Below are positions 10,176 to 18,781 of a DNA stretch of 64,000 nucleotides, one piece after another; the stretch's first letter is position 1; each line of letters begins with the position of its first letter. This DNA comes from Bacteroidota bacterium. Lineage in GTDB: Bacteria; Bacteroidota; Bacteroidia; Palsa-965. Location of the stretch: the NCBI GenBank assembly GCA_016194975.1, contig JACQAM010000001.1:31034-95033 (forward strand), written 5' to 3'. Both the position numbers and the translations under genes were made by a program. Under the pieces are notes generated by a model. The model ran no database searches, was not told the DNA's origin, and saw only the letters and a program-made list of their open reading frames with translations.

Positions 10176-11129
10176 ATGACACTCCCCGGGTTTCACACTT
10201 ACCATTTTTACAGTAAGGCGATCGGAACGATCTGCTTTACTGTCCTGCTGTTCTTCACTTCCCTGGACGCGCAGCGCGATACGTGCGCGATAAAACTCCG
10301 ATCTGTTCAGGCGGATTATGGTTTCAACATCTACGCGGTTCCAAATCTGAACATAGAAGAACAACAAAGTATAACACCGGGTTCTTCGCTGTTGCGCCAG
10401 AATTTCGGAACCTACAGCTACCATCTTAGTGGAACAGACTTTTTTTCTGCGCATGTTTTTTCTGCAGGAACGGAATTCAACTTCTATAACAGGAAGAAAA
10501 ATAAATACGGGGAAAGGTTTTCAGCCGGTATGAATTTTTCTTACGAAAATTTTTCACCGGGAGATTACGGAAGTTTTATCAAAACGACCGGCGGAAGATC
10601 AGACACGACTTATTCTACTGTTTATGATGGCATGGGAAATCCTCATCCTGATACCATCGTCCACGATACGCTCTCGCAATATTTCCGTCGTTTTGCGTGG
10701 AAGGAATCTATTTGCACTATTGGTATTCATGTTTCATTTCACACAGAGGAGAATCAAATCCTTTCCGCCGGAACTGGTTTGGGAATTCAATTTGGTTTGG
10801 GCCTCGCAGGAAAAACGGATATCTATTCTTCAGTAAGTCCATGGACATTTGATTCGTCTATTGTCACACGATCGCACACACTTCATGATGACGGCTCTAC
10901 AGTTTCCATCACATCAGAAAGTTTCAAAACGAAACCAAATATTATGATGTCAGCCATCATTCCATTATATCTGCAATTACGATTTCCGGAAAAATGGGAT
11001 CTCCTGCACAGATTCGCCTTCACCATTGCCGTGCACCAGGGACTTTATTTTATTACGATCCCCGGAGTAAGCACACATATTTTTTCGCAACCCGGAGCTT
11101 CGGCTGGATTGAAATTCTATTTCGAATAG
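10176..11129 (+). CDS. Putative outer-membrane beta-barrel protein
   Basis: A 317-residue protein not recognised by family. The first about 33 residues include a hydrophobic stretch (IGTICFTVLLFFTS) ending at LDAQ, a typical Bacteroidota signal peptidase I site. The rest alternates polar and aromatic residues as in beta strands and ends GLKFYFE, with the terminal aromatic-rich strand expected of outer-membrane barrels recognised by BamA. It is flanked by terminators on both sides, so it is a single-gene unit. Function is unknown. Confidence 0.65.
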   Translation: MTLPGFHTYHFYSKAIGTICFTVLLFFTSLDAQRDTCAIKLRSVQADYGFNIYAVPNLNIEEQQSITPGSSLLRQNFGTYSYHLSGTDFFSAHVFSAGTEFNFYNRKKNKYGERFSAGMNFSYENFSPGDYGSFIKTTGGRSDTTYSTVYDGMGNPHPDTIVHDTLSQYFRRFAWKESICTIGIHVSFHTEENQILSAGTGLGIQFGLGLAGKTDIYSSVSPWTFDSSIVTRSHTLHDDGSTVSITSESFKTKPNIMMSAIIPLYLQLRFPEKWDLLHRFAFTIAVHQGLYFITIPGVSTHIFSQPGASAGLKFYFE

Positions 11130-11177
11130 TGTGAGAAACACTTGTGGGTAAAACTATTCATACATCATTCAAACTTA

Positions 11178-11192
11178 TTTTCCCAATGAAAA
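11178..11192 (+). repeat. Isolated copy of the CCAAT palindrome
   Basis: TTTTCCCAATGAAAA is an exact match to the core unit of the array at 12310-12731: 5-bp inverted arms TTTTC/GAAAA around CCAAT. It lies between the outer-membrane protein gene and rpoD, immediately before the terminator hairpin. Confidence 0.6.
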
Positions 11193-11232
11193 ATCCCGCA
11201 TCCTTCGACTTCGCTCAGGACGGGATTTTTTT
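11192..11232 (+). terminator. Terminator downstream of the outer-membrane protein gene
   Basis: AATCCCG...CGGGATT enclosing TCCT/AGGA, followed by eight T residues. The stem is imperfect but the U-tract is strong. Confidence 0.75.
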
Positions 11233-11386
11233 TAGCACACTTCTTGATGAGAAGAACTGAAACCGTTCTTATAAGAGTTTTCAACAAGAAATCCAACACC
11301 ATGTAACCTTTTCCATTGCTATCCGTAGACGTACAGAATTCCACACACATTATAGAATTTGTATTAACCCTTTAGCATAACCCATG

Positions 11387-12256
11387 ATGCGTCAACTAAA
11401 AATTTCAAAACAGGTCACCAACAGGGAAACCGCTTCACTCGACAAATATTTACAGGAGATAGGCCGTGTGGACCTGATCACCGCAGAAGAAGAAGTGGAT
11501 CTCGCCCGCAAGATCAAGCAGGGCGATCAATTTGCATTGGCAAAAATGGTGAATGCCAATCTCCGTTTCGTCGTATCCGTTTCCAAACAATACCAGAATC
11601 AGGGATTGAGTTTGCCCGATCTTATCAATGAAGGCAATCTTGGTTTGATCAAAGCTGCACAGCGTTTTGATGAAACACGTGGTTTCAAATTCATTTCCTA
11701 CGCTGTATGGTGGATACGCCAGAGCATTCTGCAGGCATTGGCAGAGCAATCACGAATTGTGCGTTTGCCGCTCAATAAAATCGGCTCCATCAATAAAATA
11801 AATAAAACTTTCGCACGTCTTGAGCAGGAATATGAGCGTGAGCCGAGCGCCGACGAAATAGGTGCTGCACTGGATCTTTCTCCGGAAGATATTAAAGAAG
11901 CGATGCGAAATACCGGCCGTCACGTGTCGATGGATGCACCGCTCGCTACCGGCGATGAGAACACAAGCAATATGTACGACGTGATGCAGAGTGAGGATAC
12001 GCCGAGCCCCGAGAATTCTCTCATCAGCGAATCATTGCGCAAAGAAATCGAACGCGCATTGTGTACGCTCACTGCACGCGAAGCTGATGTGGTTCGTCTC
12101 TATTTCGGATTAAGCGGAACACATGCATTGACGCTCGAAGAGATCGGCGAAAAATTCGATCTCACCCGCGAGCGCGTGCGCCAGATAAAAGAAAAAGCTA
12201 TCCGCAGGTTGAAACACACGTCACGCAGCCGTCTGCTGAAAACATACCTCGGATAA
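11387..12256 (+). CDS. rpoD: Primary sigma factor, RpoD/SigA type
   Basis: A 289-residue sigma-70 factor, the short form typical of Bacteroidota, lacking region 1.1 and the large non-conserved insertion. The start is placed at the second of two adjacent ATGs because the family begins MRQLKI. Region 2 contains [20 protein letters not shown] and the -10-reading helix [15 protein letters not shown]. Regions 3 and 4 follow, the latter with the helix-turn-helix [19 protein letters not shown]. It directs RNA polymerase to TAnnTTTG promoters such as those seen in this window. A terminator follows directly. Confidence 0.96.
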   Translation: MRQLKISKQVTNRETASLDKYLQEIGRVDLITAEEEVDLARKIKQGDQFALAKMVNANLRFVVSVSKQYQNQGLSLPDLINEGNLGLIKAAQRFDETRGFKFISYAVWWIRQSILQALAEQSRIVRLPLNKIGSINKINKTFARLEQEYEREPSADEIGAALDLSPEDIKEAMRNTGRHVSMDAPLATGDENTSNMYDVMQSEDTPSPENSLISESLRKEIERALCTLTAREADVVRLYFGLSGTHALTLEEIGEKFDLTRERVRQIKEKAIRRLKHTSRSRLLKTYLG

Positions 12257-12280
12257 TTTTGCAAACCATGTATAGAAAGA

Positions 12281-12307
12281 AAACCAGTCGCGAGGCTGGT
12301 TTTTTTA
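12281..12307 (+). terminator. Rho-independent terminator of rpoD
   Basis: AACCAG/CTGGTT stem with loop TCGCGAGG, followed by TTTTTTT. Confidence 0.8.
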
Positions 12308-12309
12308 TT

Positions 12310-12731
12310 TTTTACCAATGAGAGTTCCCTATTCCTCATAGGTAAACATTTCCCTGAAATACGATTTTCCCAATGAAAATGCATTTCGCCAGTGAAAAAC
12401 GTCATTCTCCCAATGAAAAAAAGGGCAAGGCATACCTAAAATGGCGTTTTCTCCAATGAAAAAAGAGCTTTCCCCAATGGAAAAAGAACTTAAAAATGAG
12501 TTCCCCCAATGAAAAAAGCAGGTTGAAACAGCCAAAAAGCCGATTTTCCCAATGAAAAGACGAGTTTTCAACAATGGTGGATTTTCGCATTACTGGATTT
12601 CTTCTTGTTTTTCCCCAATGAAAAAAGTGATTTCCCCAATGAAAAAACGAATTTTTGAGCTCATTTTCCCAATGAAAACCGGAAGCGTCAAAAAAGCGAC
12701 TTATTGACAATTCGTGAATTTTCCCAATGAA
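12310..12731 (+). repeat. Helically phased array of 13 short CCAAT palindromes
   Basis: This 550-bp gene-free stretch between rpoD and the SWIB gene holds about 13 copies of a unit with consensus TTTTCCCAATGAAAA (arms TTTTC/GAAAA, core CCAAT). The core CAATG (or CAGTG in one copy) begins at 12316, 12371, 12390, 12411, 12454, 12475, 12507, 12550, 12572, 12616, 12637, 12670 and 12725. Successive spacings are 55, 19, 21, 43, 21, 32, 43, 22, 44, 21, 33 and 55 bp, close to whole multiples of about 10.76 bp, so the sites fall on one face of the helix. Segments 12454-12515 and 12616-12680 resemble each other, indicating internal duplication. All copies point the same way. The T- and A-tracts would also make the DNA intrinsically curved. 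Confidence 0.85.
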
Positions 12732-12732
12732 A

Positions 12733-12765
12733 TTTGTCGGGCGTATGTTTATAGTATTACTTTTG
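12733..12765 (+). promoter_or_regulatory. Promoter of the SWIB protein gene
   Basis: TTTG (12733-12736) and TACTTTTG (12758-12765) are separated by 21 bp, matching the Bacteroidota -33/-7 consensus (TTTG, N19-21, TAnnTTTG) without a mismatch. The last copy of the palindrome array abuts the -33 box, so an array-binding protein could touch RNA polymerase directly. The leader would be about 38 nt. Confidence 0.75.
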
Positions 12766-12806
12766 GGTCACTCAATTAATTGAACAACCAATAATAAAAA
12801 TCAAAC

Positions 12807-13127
12807 ATGGCTAAAAAAGCAAAAGCGAAAGCAAAGAAAGCGGCTCCTAAAAAAGCTGCAAAGAAAAAAACAGCACGCAAACCAAATGCTGCATTCATGA
12901 AACCTCTCATGCCGAGCGCTACTCTCGCTGAAGTGGTTGGCAACAAAGCAATGCCACGCACTGAGATCGTGAAAAAAATCTGGGATTATATCAAGAAGAA
13001 CGGTCTCCAGGACAAAAAGAACCGCCGCATGATCAACGCGGATGCGAAACTCAAAACAGTATTCGGAGGAAAAGGACAGATCTCTATGTTCGAACTCGCG
13101 AAAGTTGTTTCTAAACACGTAAAATAA
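12807..13127 (+). CDS. SWIB/MDM2-domain protein with histone-like Lys/Ala tail
   Basis: A 106-residue protein. Residues 2-25 are a Lys/Ala/Pro tail (AKKAKAKAKKAAPKKAAKKK) like those of histone H1 and bacterial histone-like proteins. Residues 27-106 form a SWIB domain, recognised by MPSATLAEVVG, EIVKKIWDYIKKNGLQD and the KNRRMINADAKLKTVFG segment. SWIB domains occur in eukaryotic chromatin remodellers and in chlamydial topoisomerase fusions; free bacterial versions are uncharacterised but common in Bacteroidota. A nucleoid role is inferred from the basic tail. It has a strong promoter, an extraordinary upstream palindrome array and its own terminator. Confidence 0.85.
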   Translation: MAKKAKAKAKKAAPKKAAKKKTARKPNAAFMKPLMPSATLAEVVGNKAMPRTEIVKKIWDYIKKNGLQDKKNRRMINADAKLKTVFGGKGQISMFELAKVVSKHVK

Positions 13128-13150
13128 TTCTTACGTTTTTCGCAAAAGAA

Positions 13151-13180
13151 AAAAAGGTCTCCGCCAGGGGGCCTTTTTTT
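13151..13180 (+). terminator. Terminator of the SWIB gene
   Basis: AAGG..CC/GG..CCTT stem (13155-13174) around GCCA, followed by a run of seven T. Confidence 0.78.
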
Positions 13181-13284
13181 ATTGGGGGAATTTATCAGTC
13201 ATAATGAGGAAATATTGCCACCAATTCTCACTGATTAACACTGATTATTTTTTACTGTCAATTGGCCATTGGCAATCGGCAATT

Positions 13285-13779
13285 TTACCTCGCGGCTTTC
13301 GGTATCAGCACAAAGTTCATCTTCTGGTTTTTCCTGTCCACATTCACGATCAATCGCATTCCGGAAGCAGAGGCATCCAACTGCGTGCACTGGTTGAGCG
13401 GTTTTCCCTTGCATCCGAGCTTATGAAAAGTTTTCTGCAATTGGCTCAACGCCGAATCGATACTATTATTCCCGCTCACATCAATGAAAACATATTCCAG
13501 TTCGCCGTCGCAGAATTCATATTGAATGGACGAGGCCGTAAAACCAGTCAACTGCATCTCCTGCGTTCTCCTGAAATAAGTCTGGCATCGCGTGTTGCGC
13601 ATGTAAACCGCCGTGTCTTTGTAAGCGGAAGTGGAATCGAGAATGACTGTTTTGTCAGGCATGTCGGCCGATTTCATTCCGAAAGAAATTCCTTTGAGAC
13701 CGATGAAATCAAGTTTCTGCGCGTGCGAAGAAGTAAAAATGAAAATGAAAAATATACACTGGAAAAAAATGCGTCGCAT
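13285..13779 (-). CDS. Small secreted protein of unknown function
   Basis: The start is placed at the ATG at 13779 (164 residues) because the peptide beginning MRRIFFQCIFFIFIFTSSHAQ is a good signal peptide ending at the usual AQ site; an upstream GTG at 13812 would bury it. The mature part has about four cysteines and no motif I recognise. It lies 29 bp downstream of the M3 peptidase on the same strand and is probably cotranscribed with it. Confidence 0.7.
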   Translation of the reverse strand: MRRIFFQCIFFIFIFTSSHAQKLDFIGLKGISFGMKSADMPDKTVILDSTSAYKDTAVYMRNTRCQTYFRRTQEMQLTGFTASSIQYEFCDGELEYVFIDVSGNNSIDSALSQLQKTFHKLGCKGKPLNQCTQLDASASGMRLIVNVDRKNQKMNFVLIPKAAR

Positions 13780-13808
13780 CGTTGGCGAAGTTACGGACTT
13801 TAGCGCTT

Positions 13809-15980
13809 TCACTTTGAGTTGAGGCCGATGAGATGAAGGAATGCTTTATTGTTCGGTTCGCGCCCGAGAAAATCAGTGACCAGGTTGATCGCATCATCGC
13901 TTCCTCCTTTCGCCAGCACTTTTTCCCTGTAACGTTTTCCTGTTTCAGGATCGAGCGGAGAAGTTTTTTCAAATTCAGAAAACATATCAGCAGCATACAC
14001 AAGCGACCACAGGTAACCGTAATAACGCGATCCGTAACCGGTGAGATGCCCGAATGTTCCTGCAAAATGTGTTCCTTCCACCCAGGGATAAAACGTGATG
14101 CTGTTCTGCAGTTCTTTTGTCTTCGCCACAATATCGGCTGATGAAGCAGGTGCAAACCCGTCGTTGAAAGTGAAATCAAGCGTTCCGTAAAAAACCTGTT
14201 GCAACGTGAGCAAACCTGAATTAAGATTTCTCGCAGCGATCATATTATTCAGCAATGAATCGGGGATCACATTTCTATTCTTGTAATGTTTCGCAAAAAG
14301 CGAAAGCACATTTTTCTGCCACGCCCAGTTCTCCATGATCTGCGACGGCGCTTCCACGAAATCAGTTGCCACATTCGTTCCTGCATCGTACGAAAGTTCT
14401 GTTTCCGAAAGCATATTGTGAATGAGATGTCCGAACTCGTGAAAAAAAGTGACCACCTGCGAATGAGGAAGCAGTGAAGGATGATCTTTGGTTGACGGAG
14501 GAAAATTACAAACGAGTGCGGCCGAATGAAGTTGCGAAGTTCCATCGGGATAAGTTTTGGAACCGGTGATGCTGAAACATCCGAAGTGATTGTATTTATT
14601 TTCTCTCGGGTAAAGATCGAGATAGAAATAACCGATGCGCGTTTTTTTAGCATTATCAAAAACCGTGTACGCTTTTACATCGCTGTTCCAAACGGAGGGA
14701 GATTTATCCTCTACAAAACTGATATTGTAAAGTTTCTGGTACACCTGGAAAATTCCGCCGATCACATTATTCATCTCGAAATATTCCTTCACCTTTTCCG
14801 GATCCACATTGTATTTTGATTTCAGCACTTCATTGGCATAAAATAAATTTTCATAAGGAAAAATAGAGCTGGCGGCTGTTCCGGTCATTTTAGTTTTCAT
14901 GGCCAGCATAACATCCAGGTCCGCCTGCGCCTTAGGACGAAGATCAGCAGCAAGCCCTTTCTCGAATTTCCACACGGTCTCCGTATTTTTCGACATGATG
15001 TCGCTGGTAGAATATTCAGAATAAGTTTTGAATCCGAGCAGTTGTGCTTTCTGCGTACGGAGTTTAATGATCGTGACGAGTAATTTTTCATTCGCACCTC
15101 CCCCAACATTCATTTTTGCGAGATACATTTTTTTTCTCGATTCGGTATTCGTGCACTCAGTCATGAATTCGTTGTAAGTGGGCGTTGAAAGATCAAAGGA
15201 ATAAATTTTCATCGGCGGATTATTATGATCATCCGGTGCGGCATAAACACAAAAGTTTTTTAAAAAATTATCAGGCAGCCCGGCTAATTCCTCCATATAC
15301 AAAAATTCACCTTCAAACCTGACTTTCGTGGTATCACTGGCAATATTTTTTCCGAATGCAACACCAAGATCATTGAGGCGGTTATTGATCGAGATGAGTG
15401 TATCACGGTCTGTTTTTTTGAGCATCATCCCGTTCAACTGGAATTCCTTTAGAATACGATCTACGAAATGAAATCTTTCCCCGGTAAGTTTATTCGCTTC
15501 ATCGGTCACCGCAAAATCGTTTACTGCTTTATAAAGTTTTTCATTTTGCAGGAGTTCATCAGTTTCCGAGGTGAATTTTCCAAGCATAGCTCCGGAAAGA
15601 TCACGGATATTTTTGTCGGTGGAAGTTTCCATCATCAACTCATCCACAGAAGTTGCTTTCTGCAACACATTGTAAACTTCATCGAGCGGAAGCATGGTAT
15701 TCTCAAATGATCTTTTTCCATCAGCAACAGCAAAAATCTTTTCGAGTATTTCGTTCACATTTTTCTCTGCTGCCACGCTTGCATTTTTTATCGCATTCGT
15801 ATCCACGTGCGCAAAATCATAAAGTTCGCCTGGCCCCGGCTGAAGTGCGCCATGCGTTGAGAGCGGCGGCTTATCAGTTGCCATTATTCCCGGATCAAAA
15901 CCGACAGCAACGTTCCGGTTTGAAAGTGAAATGCAGAGCAGGATGAAAGCCGGGAAAATAAAACGGAAGTTGTTTTTCAT
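13809..15980 (-). CDS. M3 family zinc oligopeptidase (thimet/Dcp-like), exported
   Basis: A 723-residue metallopeptidase. A signal peptide (hydrophobic stretch around residues 5-20) indicates export, probably to the periplasm. The zinc motif HEFGH is at residues 514-518, within VVTFFHEFGHLIHN; the third ligand should lie in the downstream helix near ATDFVEAPSQIMENW. M3 enzymes cleave short peptides in an enclosed channel. Length and helix-rich layout are normal for the family. The small secreted protein gene follows on the same strand. Confidence 0.92.
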   Translation of the reverse strand: MKNNFRFIFPAFILLCISLSNRNVAVGFDPGIMATDKPPLSTHGALQPGPGELYDFAHVDTNAIKNASVAAEKNVNEILEKIFAVADGKRSFENTMLPLDEVYNVLQKATSVDELMMETSTDKNIRDLSGAMLGKFTSETDELLQNEKLYKAVNDFAVTDEANKLTGERFHFVDRILKEFQLNGMMLKKTDRDTLISINNRLNDLGVAFGKNIASDTTKVRFEGEFLYMEELAGLPDNFLKNFCVYAAPDDHNNPPMKIYSFDLSTPTYNEFMTECTNTESRKKMYLAKMNVGGGANEKLLVTIIKLRTQKAQLLGFKTYSEYSTSDIMSKNTETVWKFEKGLAADLRPKAQADLDVMLAMKTKMTGTAASSIFPYENLFYANEVLKSKYNVDPEKVKEYFEMNNVIGGIFQVYQKLYNISFVEDKSPSVWNSDVKAYTVFDNAKKTRIGYFYLDLYPRENKYNHFGCFSITGSKTYPDGTSQLHSAALVCNFPPSTKDHPSLLPHSQVVTFFHEFGHLIHNMLSETELSYDAGTNVATDFVEAPSQIMENWAWQKNVLSLFAKHYKNRNVIPDSLLNNMIAARNLNSGLLTLQQVFYGTLDFTFNDGFAPASSADIVAKTKELQNSITFYPWVEGTHFAGTFGHLTGYGSRYYGYLWSLVYAADMFSEFEKTSPLDPETGKRYREKVLAKGGSDDAINLVTDFLGREPNNKAFLHLIGLNSK

Positions 15981-16063
15981 AGGGGAAAGCTTTGATGCAA
16001 TATAGGAAAATGTAATCAGAAGTCATCTTATTAAATCCAACGGCGTCAAAAACAAACTATAAA

Positions 16064-16096
16064 TGAAAAAGGCCTCCGGACTGAAGACCTTTTTCA
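16064..16096 (-). terminator. Terminator of the 16113-16649 membrane protein gene
   Basis: GAAAAAGG..CTCC and its complement ending CCTTTTTC form a symmetrical stem (16065-16095) with A- and T-runs at both edges, so it can act in both directions. Confidence 0.72.
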
Positions 16097-16112
16097 CTGA
16101 TAAATTTTCTAT

Positions 16113-16649
16113 TTACGCTTTCACACGGAAAGCGTGGATAGTTCCGATGATGGAAAATGTAAGCGAGATCACTCCGAATAAAACGTACAACGCTCCCACT
16201 TCGTCGAATGAACAAGCCGAAGGTGAAGAGATGGGAACGAAAGAAAAGAAAACAAGCAGGGTGGTCAATGCCATCCCGATGATGGAAAGAATTTTCATGG
16301 TCTTCGTTTTTATTTTCAGTAAGGAAAGCAGGAAGAACACGTCGATGATCGCGAGCATCACCATGCAGAAGAGTGTACCTGCCATTGTTCCATCTGCTGC
16401 TTTGCCGCGATACAGATCATAAGAAGAATTTTCTACGTCTGATGTACGGGGTGAACTGTACGTATTCAGTGAATCGCCGTACCCGCCTGAAGAATACGAA
16501 TTGGAAGAATACGAATTGTCGCTGTAGGACGATATGAGTTCGAGTGAAGCCATCGACCGGTAAGAAGAAACGCTCATGATAAAAATGGCGGATCCGATGA
16601 TGAGAACAAGACTGAACACAATTGCTATTATGGAAATTACGCGCATCAT
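16113..16649 (-). CDS. Uncharacterised four-helix membrane protein
   Basis: A 178-residue protein (177 if the second of two adjacent ATGs is used). Four hydrophobic segments are visible: near residues 3-27, 92-115, 120-142 and 150-172. A Ser/Tyr/Asn/Gly-rich loop (about residues 38-82) with repeated NSYSS-like units lies between helix 1 and helix 2. This resembles small membrane proteins of unknown function in Bacteroidota. It has its own terminator and no functional motif. Confidence 0.7.
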   Translation of the reverse strand: MMRVISIIAIVFSLVLIIGSAIFIMSVSSYRSMASLELISSYSDNSYSSNSYSSGGYGDSLNTYSSPRTSDVENSSYDLYRGKAADGTMAGTLFCMVMLAIIDVFFLLSLLKIKTKTMKILSIIGMALTTLLVFFSFVPISSPSACSFDEVGALYVLFGVISLTFSIIGTIHAFRVKA

Positions 16650-16666
16650 GGTTTTTTGGGTTTTAG

Positions 16667-16684
16667 TCCCGATAGCTATCGGGA
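16667..16684. repeat. Perfect palindrome TCCCGATAGCTATCGGGA
   Basis: An 18-bp perfect inverted repeat between two minus-strand genes. There is no T-run on the minus-strand side, so it is more like a dispersed intergenic palindrome than a terminator, although it could stop plus-strand transcripts (a T-rich tract follows). Confidence 0.5.
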
Positions 16685-16739
16685 TTGTTTATTTTTTTTG
16701 TTGATCATGAATTGATCCGTAAGATCTGCATCATGATTT

Positions 16740-16961
16740 TTATTTTCCACCGAAATGGAAGATGTAATATTTCCCGAGGTAAACTTCGTCGTCATTCATT
16801 GCTTTTTCTGCTTCGTCTTCCGCGGAATGAAATTGTGCTGCAATTGCTTTTGTATTTTCATACTCGCCGATGAGTTTTCCCTCGATGGAAAATACGATCA
16901 GTTCCGGGGGTTTATGCTTTTCTTTCTGCGTCATGGGTTTTGATTTTTTCTTTCTTTTCAT
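16740..16961 (-). CDS. Small NUMOD1-like protein
   Basis: A 73-residue basic protein. After a Lys-rich N-terminus, residues 21-45 (VFSIEGKLIGEYENTKAIAA) resemble the NUMOD1 DNA-binding repeat pattern (sequence-DG-fikey-s-eAA) found next to homing endonucleases, and the end (YLGKYYIFHFG) resembles its closing G-Y-x-W/F. Here it is free-standing, with no nuclease nearby. The start could also be the internal ATG at 16934. The resemblance is by eye only. A competing plus-strand frame in the same place has no family character. Confidence 0.5.
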   Translation of the reverse strand: MKRKKKSKPMTQKEKHKPPELIVFSIEGKLIGEYENTKAIAAQFHSAEDEAEKAMNDDEVYLGKYYIFHFGGK

Positions 16962-17114
16962 TTCAGGTTCATGATCCTTTTATTCTTGTGAAAATTGTTT
17001 GCTTTATTCCATTTGAACAGGACAAATATGCGCCTCTTCACTATTCAAGTCAAATTGAAATTCCGGCTTTCGTAGAAACCGGTTTCAGCACCCGTTTGAA
17101 TGGCCTTTTCCGTA

Positions 17115-17152
17115 TTTTCCCAATGAAAAATGTCATTTACATCGTATATTGA
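17115..17152 (+). promoter_or_regulatory. CCAAT palindrome and possible promoter of the 17175 gene
   Basis: 17115-17129 is an exact TTTTCCCAATGAAAA unit. Sixteen bp downstream, TATATTGA (17145-17152) resembles a -7 box with mismatches. The arrangement repeats that at rpsO, where the same palindrome abuts the -7 box. The rest of 16962-17174 shows nothing else. Confidence 0.4.
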
Positions 17153-17174
17153 CGGGCTCCAAACGTAGGAACCG

Positions 17175-18734
17175 ATGACCCCGAAAGACGACCTTTTCCG
17201 GCTTATAAAATCACTTTCACGGAATGAAAAAGGATATTTCCGTAAAGATTCGCAGGCCACTGCAGGAACATCGGGAAGTAATTACCTGCGTCTTTTTGAT
17301 GCGATCGATCTGCAGGATGAATATGATGAAGCTGCATTACGGAAAAAATTCAGCGGTGAAAAATTCGTGAAACAATTCCACGTCGCCAAGAATTATCTGT
17401 TCAATCTTATCCTGAAAAGTTTAGAATCCTATCATTCCAGTGTCGATTCGGAATTACAGAGCCAACTGCACCGTATCGAAATACTTTATGAAAAAGGATT
17501 CTTCGATATGTGCGCCGATCTTCTTCCGCGCCTGAGGGAAAAAGCGATCACGCACGAGCGATTTGCATACCTGCTCAATTGCTTTGAGTGGGAAAGAAGA
17601 ATCCTCCTCACGGGTGGCAGGTCCCAGATAAAAAAAGAAGAACTGGAAGAGATCCTTGAGCAGGGAAATGCAGCGTTGCGGAAAATGGTGAATCACCACG
17701 AATATCAATCCATCTACAACCGGCTTTTCTTTTTCATTATGCGCACGGGCCGCCTTCGCACGAAGGAACATCAGAAAGAATTTGAACTACTTTCTTCCTC
17801 TCCCCTGCTGGAGAACGAAGCCCTCGCACTTTCTCACCGCACGCGATTGCTTTTCAACAGCATTCATTATTTCTGCAGTTTCTATTCGCACAATGAAACA
17901 GGAGTGAATGCCGGAATAAAATTTCAACTCAGGCGATTGCAGCTCATCGAAACGCATCCTGCCGGTATCCGCGAAAATCCGAAAGAGTATATCATTATTC
18001 TCTGTGATCTGCTCGCACACTTTGGCGATCAGTGCCACGATGATTTTTTTATTTACCTGGAAAAAATCCGTTCCGTGGAAAAAGATTATGAGATAAAACT
18101 CCCGCCGGAACTCCGCGCAAAGATTTTCTTTTGCGCCTATTCTGCAGAATTGAATTACTATTCTCTTTGCGGTGAATTTTCAAAACTGGCCACGCTCCTG
18201 CCGGAAATTGAAAAAGGGATCAGCAGCTTTGATAAATTCTATTTCAGCCCGACCAAACTCTCGCTTCACTTCAACATTGCTTATTGTCATTTCGGTTGCG
18301 GCGAATATCGCGCGGCAATGAAATGGCTCAATTACATGGTGAATGATACAACAAAAGGTATTCGTCCCGATCATCATTGCATCCCCAGGATCGTCCTGCT
18401 TATCGTGCATTACGAACTCGGAAATACCGATCTTCTCAGCTATGCGATCTCTTCTACGGAAAGATATTTCTTAAAGAACAAACGCATGTACAAAGGAGAA
18501 TCATTGTTGCTTGAACTTTTCAGGAAAACACTGAAAGCAAAATCGGGCGCCGATGAAAAAAAACTTTTTATTTCCATGAAAGTAAAACTGGAAGAGCTGA
18601 TGAAGGATCCGTACGAACGCAACGGAATTTATTATTTCGATTTTCTTTGCTGGCTGGAAAGCCGGATCACCGGCAAACCATTCTCAGCATTGGTAAAAAT
18701 GAAACACGCTGCTAAAACGCAAACTGCATTTTGA
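17175..18734 (+). CDS. Large helical protein of unknown function (Bacteroidota family)
   Basis: A 519-residue cytoplasmic protein without signal peptide or membrane segment. The N-terminus (DDLFRLIKSLSRNEKGYFRK) and the following YLRLFDAID-Q-EYDE segment are shared by a Bacteroidota family I recognise only as hypothetical. The body is almost entirely alpha-helical, with TPR-like helix pairs (ALSHRTRLLFNSIHYF; FNIAYCHFGCGEYRAAMKW), suggesting a protein-interaction scaffold. No catalytic motif is seen. A CCAAT palindrome lies 46 bp upstream. Confidence 0.75.
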   Translation: MTPKDDLFRLIKSLSRNEKGYFRKDSQATAGTSGSNYLRLFDAIDLQDEYDEAALRKKFSGEKFVKQFHVAKNYLFNLILKSLESYHSSVDSELQSQLHRIEILYEKGFFDMCADLLPRLREKAITHERFAYLLNCFEWERRILLTGGRSQIKKEELEEILEQGNAALRKMVNHHEYQSIYNRLFFFIMRTGRLRTKEHQKEFELLSSSPLLENEALALSHRTRLLFNSIHYFCSFYSHNETGVNAGIKFQLRRLQLIETHPAGIRENPKEYIIILCDLLAHFGDQCHDDFFIYLEKIRSVEKDYEIKLPPELRAKIFFCAYSAELNYYSLCGEFSKLATLLPEIEKGISSFDKFYFSPTKLSLHFNIAYCHFGCGEYRAAMKWLNYMVNDTTKGIRPDHHCIPRIVLLIVHYELGNTDLLSYAISSTERYFLKNKRMYKGESLLLELFRKTLKAKSGADEKKLFISMKVKLEELMKDPYERNGIYYFDFLCWLESRITGKPFSALVKMKHAAKTQTAF

Positions 18735-18781
18735 CAATCAGATTCATTTGGCTAAATTGCTGAATCATTAACCCCACTCTC

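Noticed and set aside
12329..12710. Minus-strand open frames with repeated FHWGK/FHWEN peptides across the palindrome array
   Set aside because: The repeats arise from translating the TTTTCATTGGGAAAA unit. Unit spacings (43, 32, 22, 44 bp) are not multiples of three, so the peptide register shifts between copies, and no start context or domain is present.
13204..13803. A 199-residue plus-strand frame opposite the small secreted protein
   Set aside because: The minus-strand gene has a signal peptide and plausible composition; the plus-strand frame has neither.
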